A stretch of 64,000 nt of DNA from Solen grandis (lineage: Eukaryota > Mollusca > Bivalvia > Adapedonta > Solenidae): the NCBI GenBank assembly GCA_021229015.1, contig CM037789.1:31792036-31856035 (forward strand), given 5' to 3'. Below the pieces are notes generated by a model that saw only the letters and a program-made list of their open reading frames with translations, did not search any database and was not told the origin of the DNA. The translations under genes and the position numbers were made by a program. Each line of letters begins with the position of its first letter. The first letter of the stretch is position 1. Of the stretch, positions 56,222-64,000 are shown piece by piece.

Positions 56222-56424
56222 TTATCTTAATTGGAACACGGATTACAAAAACATGCAATTCAAATTAAAAAAAATGAATGTTTATAGTTGATGGGGACAG
56301 TCAGACGGACGGACCCAAGTGTCCCCTGGCTCAATTTCATGGCCGCCGCAGCAACTCGGAGACTGACCAGGACAATTCAGCCAACAACATGCTCACCGCA
56401 TTCCAGCTGCTCAAAAACCAGTAA
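50321..56424 (+). CDS. Small secreted precursor, candidate neuropeptide/hormone gene
   Basis: Exons are 50321-50326 (coding part), 54666-54807 and 56288-56424; 94 residues. The first exon gives only Met-Lys. Splicing at GTTAGT to exon 2 yields MKWVCIVVAVTMATVCRA, an excellent signal peptide with cleavage after Ala18. Junction phases (0, then 1) agree. The rest has a helix-prone segment (19-38), Lys-Arg at 39-40, and Gly-Arg-Arg at 68-70, the standard signal for an alpha-amidated C-terminus. The last segment, 71-94, ends at TAA. If both sites are used, a 27-residue amidated peptide (41-67) with one Cys (61) results. I do not recognise the family. A small secreted protein that is not cleaved is the main alternative. 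Exon 3 could also end at CCA|GTAAGG and continue. Confidence 0.65.
50520..50559. repeat. (CAA)n microsatellite
   Basis: About 13 CAA units in intron 1 of the peptide gene. Confidence 0.95.
50683..50714. repeat. A32 homopolymer
   Basis: Uninterrupted run of 32 A. Confidence 0.97.
50839..50996. mobile_element. Foldback MITE, family M1
   Basis: TTAATGTCTCTGTAATGATC left and GGAACCATTACAGGGACTTT right, with a well preserved central inverted core ACCAAGATAACCAAGGTACC / GGAACCTTGGTTATCTTC. Confidence 0.8.
50997..51609. other. Intron sequence, nothing recognised
   Basis: AT-rich; no exon or repeat seen. Confidence 0.5.
51610..51891 (+). mobile_element. SINE family A copy
   Basis: Decayed tRNA head (GAGAGGTTAGAGGTCGTGGG), then CCAGGACTGGTTTG, AATGTGACTGG and GTGATACTGCAGTGTGGCAG, and the tail AAGTTAAACCCAAACAAAC. 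Confidence 0.85.
52013..52082. repeat. Short direct repeat
   Basis: GCCATGGAGACGGTTTATA occurs at about 52014 and 52063. Confidence 0.8.
52271..52470 (+). mobile_element. SINE family A, 5'-truncated
   Basis: TGGCGCTCAGCATATAAGGG through CGGTGGGACGTTAAACCC and (ACAA)n. The body is well preserved. Confidence 0.9.
52471..52859. other. Intron sequence, nothing recognised
   Basis: AT-rich DNA. Confidence 0.5.
52860..53123. mobile_element. 264-bp MITE with 24-bp perfect TIRs
   Basis: Left 52860-52883 starts GCATTGAATTTGGATATCCG. Right 53100-53123 is its exact complement. The perfect ends suggest recent mobility. No transposase frame. Confidence 0.85.
53555..53715 (+). mobile_element. SINE-like element, family C
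   Basis: B-box-like CCCGGGTTCGATCAC is followed by GTTTCTCCGGATTTCTCCCA and CATTCCGCCTAACG. The body differs from families A and B. Single copy in the window. Confidence 0.5.
53716..54297. other. Intron sequence, nothing recognised
   Basis: Short minus-strand open frame only, without support. Confidence 0.5.
54298..54342. repeat. (CAA)n microsatellite
   Basis: About 14 CAA/AAC units with one interruption. Confidence 0.95.
54666..54807 (+). CDS. Exon 2 of the peptide gene: signal peptide core and N-terminal propeptide
   Basis: ATTACAG acceptor, GTACGT donor at 54808. All three frames are open, but only the frame starting with TGG gives a signal peptide and joins exon 3 into a sensible protein. 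It encodes residues 3-49, including AAINAAKQINNIKRELNTLY with the Lys-Arg site. Confidence 0.65.
54831..55034. mobile_element. MITE family M3 copy next to exon 2
   Basis: ACCGTGAAATCATTAATTTT left and AAAATGATTTTACAG right; begins 23 bases after the exon 2 donor. Confidence 0.8.
55168..55603. mobile_element. Element hosting the 37-bp minisatellite
   Basis: AACCTGTTTAAGTGACCATC at the left and GACCGCTTTAAACAGGTTT at the right are inverted ends. They are similar to the units at 28325-28480. Confidence 0.5.
55226..55518. repeat. 37-bp minisatellite, 8 copies
   Basis: Units start GTTTTCATATTACCAAAAC at 55226, 55263, 55300, 55337, 55374, 55411, 55444 and 55481. One unit is 33 bp. Each carries AAAACTAGCGTTTT, a small hairpin. 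Variants are few, so the expansion is recent. Confidence 0.95.
55604..56182. other. Intron sequence, nothing recognised
   Basis: Contains an AAATAAATAAATA patch near 56106. Open frames lack support. Confidence 0.5.
56183..56219. repeat. (CT)n microsatellite
   Basis: About 18 uninterrupted CT units, 68 bases before exon 3. Confidence 0.95.
56288..56424 (+). CDS. Exon 3 of the peptide gene: amidation site and C-terminus
   Basis: TTATAG acceptor. It completes the Leu50 codon and encodes DGDSQTDGPKCPLAQFHGRR, then an acidic/Asn-rich tail ending AFQLLKNQ and TAA (56422-56424). The competing frame from 56288 gives an Arg/Thr-rich product without domain features. Confidence 0.6.
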
Positions 56425-56640
56425 GGTGGCATATGTTGTTGTAGTTGTGGTGCTAACCCTAGTTGTGAAATTTATAAGTCAAATAGCGACATCCATCGTT
56501 GGAATCCATGTTTATTCTTTGCATCTTAATCGACCGTGCGTTATTTGATTAGCAAAACTTCGTACTCGTGAATTATGAATTTGGCATTTCATTTGATCCA
56601 TCGGGGTCAGCAAACCCTCAATTTACAACGGAAAAGGCCT
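56425..56640 (+). other. Probable 3' UTR or intron, quality falling
   Basis: No AATAAA seen. Normal-looking sequence until about 56640, where homopolymer inflation begins. Confidence 0.4.
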
Positions 56641-59600
56641 TTTTAGTTTCAATTTTTTTAATCCGTCTTTCTTTTTTTTTTCATTCAGTAAGAACATTCA
56701 ATATTACCTTTTTAAATGGCCCTAAGTAAAATCCAAAATTATGAAAACAAAGTTTTTCCATTAAAATCCCCCGGGTTTTACCTATATTATTTACCGGGGC
56801 CCAATGACGCCCCCCCAAATTTTTAAAACTCCCATAACAAAAATTTGTCAATGCGGTTTTGGGGGTTTTATAAATTTTTCAGGGAAAATAAAATACGAGA
56901 TTTATTTCGAAATCGTAAATTTAAAAAAAATAAAGATTTTATTTTTTCATTTTTTTTTTTTTTTATTCCCTGGTTTTTAAAAAGTTATATAAAATATTAC
57001 GGACAAGAATATCCCCAAATTTCCCAACAAAAACCATTTTTGAAAAAATATTTTTAAGGGTTCACAAAAAGGGGCTCCATCCCTTCGGGAAAATTCCCTT
57101 TTTTCCTCATTTCAAGTGGGAACCCCGCCTACCCGTACACACCAAAAGTACCCAACGGTTTACGGGGGTTGCAACCCTTTGGAAAAAACCCTACTGGGGG
57201 AAGGGAGAAAAAACCCCCGACTCGCTTCCCACAAAGGTACTTAAACCTATTTAACATTTTTTTCACTAGTTCCCCTTGTCATATTCAATAAAATTACATA
57301 AAATATTTTTTTCGCTTCAAGCTTTGAGGTTTGCGTGCGGAAAAAGAAACTAAAACCCTTTTGCACACGATAGCAAAAAAACTGGTGCCCAAAACCTTTC
57401 CATAATTACAATTTGTGATTGGGTACAACCTTCCGACACAATTTCTTAACCCCATTAACTCCAAAATCCAACTCCAAAAAGTAAAAAAAAAAATTTTTTT
57501 GATTACCTCATAATTTGCCCTCCATTATCATAAAATTTTTAAAATTTCCCCCCCCCCCCCCCCCCCACCACAACATTTTTTTGCTCCTTTTCTTTTAAAA
57601 AAAATTAAATTAAACAAAGAAAAAAAATTCAAATGGTGGGGGAACCCCAAAAAAAAGATGGGATATGTAATTATTTCATTCACTGATTTTTTTGAAAAGG
57701 TTAAAGTAACAATTTTCTTTCCCCAAACATTTGAAAATTTTCCTTCTCCCAAAAAAAGGGGTTTTTTACCAAAAGCAAACAATTGTAATTGGGAAAAAAA
57801 AAAGTATTTCCCAAAATTTTTTTCTACCATTTTTTAAAAAAAAGAAAAAAATTAAAATGAAAGCGCCTTTCTTTCACCTTTTTTTTATTAGATAAATTTA
57901 ACTTTAGTTTAGTTAATTTTAAACCCTTTTTTTTTTTACTCCTTGGGAAGCGGGAACTTCTCAAAATTCCCCGGGGTTGGGCCAGTAGGTTTTTCATACG
58001 GGGTGGGCCCTTAAAAGGGGAATTTTTTTCCCCCCAAAAGGTTTTGAATCCCCCAATTTCCCATCCGCCCGGGCTCACCTCCCCCATAAAAAGGGGCCTT
58101 CTCCATTAAAAAAATTTTAAACCTTTCAGCGTTCCCCTTTTAAAATTACCCGTAAATTTGGGGAAGGATTAACGGGTTTCCTTATTTCATCCAAAATCAT
58201 TTAATGCCATAATTTTAAAAACCATACTATTTTTGGGTTTTATTTTAACCCTTTTTCACCAACCCCTTTTTGCATCACGTTCTCCCTTATCAATTATTGT
58301 CCCTTTAAAAGGGTTTTACTGTAAATATGTTTTGGGAAAACAAATGTTAGATTTAATAAAAAAAAAAACATTTTTTTTTGATAATACAAATACTATTACA
58401 AACCCCCGTAAAAACTACCGATCCCCAAATGTCATAAATTCCACCCATCACAACCAGGGCCGACCCCACCATCACCCGCAGGTCTTCCCAAACCCTTTTT
58501 TGGCCAGTTCATAGCACATTCCCTGACCTCATAAACCCCCCCCGGCCCCCGTTTCATGAATTTCCCCCTTTGAGCTTTTCTTTAACAAAAAAATTAAAAA
58601 AATTTTTATCACCCAAAAATTTCAAAATTTTAAAATATCAATTACCTTTTTTTTAAATATGCTAACAATACATCTAAGTATTTATTTTTTTAGGGTTTTA
58701 AAAAAAAACACCCATTTATTCATTTAAATTTCCCCAAATGTCAATATTTCAATGTAAGAAAAAAAATTTAAAAAAGTTCCCACGCTCCCTCCCCAACCTT
58801 TCTCACTTTTTACCAAAAACCCCCTTTTTTTTGGGCATTTTGGTTTTTTTCATTAAAAACCTTTTAAAAAAATTTAAAAAATTTTTCATGGGAATTTTCA
58901 ATTTTTTTGAAAATTTCTTTTTTGTTTTCAATTTCCTTTTTTCCCTTTTTAAAAAGGGATTTTTTTTTGGATTTTTTTTAACAATAATAAAAAAATTTAA
59001 AAAAAATTACAGCAAAAAAAAAAAAAAAAAAAAAACATCATTTCCTTTTTTTTTTATCACATAAGGTTGGGGATAATACAAATTAAAACAACCTTAATTT
59101 TTTGTACTTTTTTTATCATTTTCCCCATCTTTGCAGTTACCGATATTTAATTATTATTTTTAAAAAACAATTTATAAAAGGTTGGGTTTTAAATTATAAT
59201 TTAAATTTTAACCCTCTCGATATCCCCAGGGCCCCTTTCCAACAGCTTCCATCCACCCTAACCCAAAACCCTCTTTTTTTGAATCTAAAAAGGGGAAATT
59301 TATAACTTTATCATAAAAGGTTTTTGGGTTTTCCGGAAACCTTATATTAACATTTTCGGTTTTTTTTTCCGGGGCCCTTATTATTAAAAAATTTTTTGAG
59401 TTTTCCTTGCAAAATAAAATTTTTTTTGTTGGGGAATTCCCGCCCAAAATAAATTTTAATAATTTTTGGGGATTGGCTCCTTGGGGAAAAATTTTGCATC
59501 ATAAACAAAGGGAAAAAATAATCAAAATCATATACCGATACCAATTCCCCATTTTGCAAATACAAATATCACATTTAAAATTTTAACCCCTTAAAAAAAA

Positions 59601-59972
59601 ATTTTTATCTTTTTTTTTTTACACGGGCAACCCAAATTTTCCTACCAAATCACCACCACCAGGTTTTTTTACGGTTTTTGGATAACTTTGGGGGTCGTCA
59701 CCAACCCGTCATGCAAGGGAATTTTAATCCACCCCCCTTTGGGCTATCAATTTTTCCCCCCCCTCTCTCCCTTTTCCTCTCCCCACCTTTACCCCCGCAT
59801 TTATTTCACAAACCTTTTCAGTTTTGGGGACTTTTTTATATATTTTAGTTTTGAAAAAAAAATTTTATAATTTTTGACCAGGGAAAATACCTACAATTAT
59901 TTTACCCGAAATACTATTTAATTTTTCTATGAAATAATATTTACAACAAAATTTTACGTAAACTATTTAAAA

Positions 59973-60010
<38 letters not shown>

Positions 60011-63000
60011 TTCAAAGTTAATTTTTTAATCTTTTTTTCCTTTTTCCCGGGGCCCAAAAAGCGAATACCTTTTGGGGTTTTTTTATTTTTTTTTTTTGGG
60101 TTTTCCCCCCCGGGGAGGGGGAAAAACCCTTTTTCCCCTTTTTTGATTTTTTTTTTTTTTATTAGGGGGTTTTTCCCTTTCCCCCCTTTTTTAAACACCA
60201 ATTTTGCCAGATACAATAATCCCATTTTTAACTAATCCAAAGGGGGTTTTTTTTTTCATTTTTTTTTTGTTTTTCCCCTTTTCGCTATTGGGGGAAAAAC
60301 CCCCTTTTTTTTCTAAAAATTTTAATTTTAAAATACAAAACTAACTTAAAATTACACCACTTTTAAGGGTCCCTTTTTTTTACCCTTTTTATTGGGGCAA
60401 AAAATTGGGGCGGGGAAAAATAAAAAAAACTCTGATATTAATCTAAACTATAATTTTCAATTCCCCCCCGTTTTTTTCAGGGTTTTAAACTTTTAAAAGC
60501 TTTTCCGGGGGTTTGGGAAATCGAAGGGACAAAAGGGGGCATATTGCCATCAAAATTTCTACTGAAAAAAAATTTTTTTTTATTTATCAAAATATAGTAT
60601 TTTTTTTCTTTTTCCCCCCGCAATTTTTTTTCCCGCCTTTCAATTAAACTCAAAAAAAACTCAAAAATTTAAAAATTTCATTGCCTTTTCCCAAAAATTT
60701 GGGGGTCCCTGCACCTGGGGGCCCCACGTATTTTTAAAAAAAATATAACACTTTTTAAAAATATATTAAATTTTTCCCCAAAAAACCATTTAAAGATAGG
60801 GGGACAGAAAAAAAAATCACAGCACTGTTTTTTTAAATTAAAAAAACCCCCCGGAAACCATTTTTCTCTTATTCAAATTTTTTAAAAAAAATCCTTTAAA
60901 CCCCTCAAAATTTTTTTTGTAACATTTTTAAAAAAACCCCCCGAAATAAATTACCTAGTAATTTTAAAAAATTGATAAAAAGGGGTTTTTTTTTAAATTT
61001 TTTAACCCTTTTTTACATTTTAAAAAAACATACAACACCTTTACGAAGGAATATAAGTAAACACAATCAATTTTTCCCACTTAGGGGAAAAAAAAAACTT
61101 TTAAAAAATTTTTCGTAAAAAACAAAAAAGGGGGCGACAAGAAAAAACAAAATTTTTCCTTAACGCATTTTTTTTAAAAACCGCAAAGGTTTTTAAAGAC
61201 ATTTAAAAAAAAATTAATTCCGCAAAAACCGTTAAAAAAATTTAAATTTTAACACTCACGATCATTGAAAAATTAAAAGTTTTTCCCAAAAAATTTTTTT
61301 AAAAAAACAAAAAAAATAACCCTTTAAATTAATCATTTTTTTACTCACAATTATTTTAGTTTATTTTTTTTTTCTTTTTTAAATTAAATTTTTTAAAACC
61401 CTTTTCCTTTTAATGCACCACCGTTCTTAAGTGTAGTTTCTAAAAATTTCCCCGTTCTGATAAATTATAAATTTTAAAAAAAAAAACTAAGGGCATCAGC
61501 GGGGTTTTTTAAGACACACAGGGGGCGTTACCCCGGGGGAAACCCATACTCGTATCCCCAAAAACCCCCTGCGGGGTTTTCTTCAGCTTGGCAGGGGGTT
61601 CCCCCCACAATAAAAACAACGAAAAAAATTTCCCAACCCCCCATGGGGGCCCTTTTAAAACGCTGGGGTTCCCCCTTTTTTTACTTTTCCCCAAAAAAAA
61701 AATTAAAAAAGGAAGAATTATCGAATTCCACTTTTGGGGTTAAAACCCCCCCCCAAATTTTTTTTTTTTTCCAAGTTAATTTTCAACAAAACCCCTACAT
61801 CGATTAGTAACCCCAAAGGGGGGGGGGGTTTTTATTTTTAAAATTTTTGCTAAATGAATGATCAACTACCTCAGAAAATATTACAGGGATTTCCTTTTTT
61901 TAAAAAAACCCCATTTGACCCATTCCTCCATTTTTCCAAAAAATTTTTAAACCCCCCCCAATTTCACGTAACTAACCCCCCCGGGGAAACCCCCTTTTCC
62001 CCCCAAAGACAAACGGCCAAAAAGTTTCCGTCCTAAAAAGTTTAAAATTTTTACAGTGGGAAAAATTTTTTTTTTTGGTTTTAAGAGAGAAAAGAAAAAG
62101 AAAATTTTTCAGAATTATTTTTTTATTATCTTTCAAAATATTCATTTTTAAATTTTTTGAAATTTTTTTCAATTTTTCAGCTTTTTTTTTATTTTCCCCC
62201 TTTCCATTTAAAAAGTCCCTCCCTACTTCACCCCCAATATCTTCGGGGAAAAAAAACCGTACCCCAAGGGCCCCCAAAAACCCCCCCCCTCTGAAAACAG
62301 ACATTTTCCAGGAAACTCAAAGATTATCATCCCAAAGCAAAATCGTTTCCCCCCCTTTTTTGCCCCTTATTCTTTTTTTCCCTAAAAAATTTCCCCCCCT
62401 TTTAAGCACGAACAAAAACCCAACCACCTCAAACCCCCCCCCTCAGCAACCTTTGGGGGTTTTTTTTATAAAAAATTTTTGCAAAAAATATTTCTGAAAA
62501 TTTTTTTTTAAATTTTAACCCCTTGATCATTATCATATTAAAAAAAAATTTCAAAATTTTTTTTTAAAAAACTTTTTGACGGCGAAATTCATGAAAAAAA
62601 TATCTAGTTTTGGGAATTCGATGTAATTTTACCCAAAGAGAAGAAAAAAAATTTTTTGGGTTTTTTTTTTCCTTTTTTTTTCCTAATTCTAAAAAAAAAC
62701 AATGAACTTTTTTTTTTTACAACCATCAAAAATTTTTTTTGAAAACTTGTAAAAAATTTTAAAGGGGGGCTGTTTTCCCCCTTTTTTTTAAAACATAAAA
62801 TTAAACCTTTTGGTTTTAAAAATTAAAATTTTTCTCAGGGGGATTAAAACCCACTCAATTTTAACCACAAACAAAAAGGGCCCCAAAAATTTTTAATTTT
62901 TCACAAATTTAAAATTAAAAATTTTAATTTTTTTAAGGGGCACACGTTCCCGAGGACATGCGAATAAAAAATTACCCCCCCCAAGTTTAAAGGGGGGGAA

Positions 63001-64000
63001 AAATTTAAAGGGCCCCGACTTACCATTTTTGGGGGCCCCCCGGGGCCGGAAGGCCTTCCATTGGTTTGGGGCAAAACTACCAAAACAGACATACCCACGG
63101 GGTCTAAACGAAAAAAGGGGCATCTATACAAGTATTCGCACTTTTTAAAGGGTTTTTTTAAAAATCCAAACATATAACAACATCACACAAAAAACCCCTA
63201 CCGTTGAAAAATTAATTTAAACCCTTTTTTTGGCTAACATTACACATAATTTTAAACCCCTCGAAAGGGTTCCGAGGGGGTCATACTTTTACCATAAATC
63301 ATAAATTTTTTTCCCCAAAGGGGGTTCAAAAAAAACCCCTCAACCTAAATCGGTATTTCCGCTGAACTACCCCTTATTAAAAAAAAGTTTCCCAAAATTT
63401 TAACCCTCCAAAAAAAAAAAACAAAACAAAAAAAACCCCCCCCTTTTTGAAATAAAACAGTTTATTCCTCTTTCTAACAAAATTTTTTTTTAACAAATGG
63501 GGGATCCCCCAAAAAAACGTCTTTTCTGGGGGTTGACGGTTTTTTTTTTTAATTTTAAACTTTTAGCCAGGAAAACCATCTTCCCTCATTCGCCCTTCCA
63601 CCCAATATTGAAATTTTTGGACTCCATTTGGGGGGGGACCACCACTTTTACCCAAAAACCCCATCTCCCCAATGGGGTTGCTGGGGAAAATTTAAAAGTT
63701 TTTTTAAACCCCCTTTCCCCCTAAGGAAACCATGAAAAACCTATCAACCATAAAACCAACACCGCAGTCATTCCACTATCTTTTTATGCTGTTCGCTTCC
63801 TCGGGGCTGGAAAAAAAATTTTTAAAAATTTTTGGAAGGGGTTTTTTGGGGTTTTTGCAGACAGGGGTTTTTGTGGTACCTATTGGTCGTCAAAAATTAA
63901 GGGGGGTTAAAATTTATTTTCTATCACCACTAGTGCACTGTCATTAAAATGGGAATTAGTACTTCAAACCCTTTAACTGATTTTAAAAAATTGGGTTTTT
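56641..64000. other. Low-quality, homopolymer-inflated consensus; no gene callable
   Basis: Runs of A, T, C and G of 5-30 bases dominate, with almost no ordinary mixed sequence: for example C20 near 57550, A near 59015 and 59980, G10 near 61820. Frames opened here are rich in Phe, Lys, Pro and Gly. The transition is abrupt and does not match any known satellite type. It is best read as unpolished error-prone consensus. Confidence 0.85.
63702..63915. mobile_element. Damaged MITE family M2 copy inside the low-quality tail
   Basis: TTAAACCCCCTTTCCCCC, GGAAACCATGAAAA, TTTTATGCTGTTCGC and TGTGGTACCTATTG match 29989 and 32977 in order. The central hairpin is lost and homopolymers are altered. Confidence 0.7.

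Noticed and set aside
57528..63947. Many Phe/Lys/Gly/Pro-rich open frames on both strands
   Set aside because: Translations of inflated homopolymers in the low-quality tail.

Overview
The window reads as nuclear DNA of a mollusc, most likely a bivalve, from a draft assembly. It is AT-rich and intron-rich and contains no prokaryote-like gene packing. It is dense in short non-autonomous elements: at least three tRNA-derived SINE families, many MITE or foldback elements, and minisatellites. A run of 100 Ns (33291-33390) marks a scaffold gap. The bivalve assignment rests on overall repeat style and protein content, not on a species-diagnostic sequence.

Three genes can be supported, all on the + strand. 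(1) At the left edge are the last two coding exons (1306-1399 and 2376-3132) of a gene resembling TRAK/Milton, the adaptor that links mitochondria to kinesin and dynein; its 5' part lies outside the window. (2) From 28887 to 40034 is an apparently complete five-exon gene for a 289-residue secreted protein with a signal peptide, a PAN/Apple domain, a small Cys-rich linker, a Sushi/CCP domain and a C-terminal WSC domain. All four splice junctions agree in phase. (3) From about 50262 to 56424 is a three-exon gene for a 94-residue secreted precursor. Its start codon and second codon sit in a separate first exon, and it has a textbook signal peptide, a Lys-Arg site and a Gly-Arg-Arg amidation/cleavage site. 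A promoter with a perfect CRE palindrome, a TATA box and an initiator at the expected spacing lies just upstream. I do not recognise the peptide family; it is the best candidate here for something undescribed.

The rest is repeats and unique non-coding DNA. 1-220 is a 38-bp minisatellite. 3.9-8.5 kb holds a 33-bp-TIR element and a larger element whose interior has expanded into a 164-bp tandem array. 11-28 kb holds SINEs, foldback elements, palindromes and diverged tandem repeats with no gene. The 8-kb first intron of the PAN/WSC gene carries several MITEs, two of which show clear 4-bp target duplications (TTAA, ATAA). 40-50 kb holds further TIR elements, a CGTACGG-rich patch and a 17-bp array. 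The introns of the peptide gene hold SINEs, MITEs and a 37-bp minisatellite.

From about 56640 to the end (7.4 kb) the sequence is dominated by inflated homopolymers and looks like uncorrected low-quality consensus. A recognisable but damaged copy of a MITE at 63702-63915 supports this. No gene should be called there.
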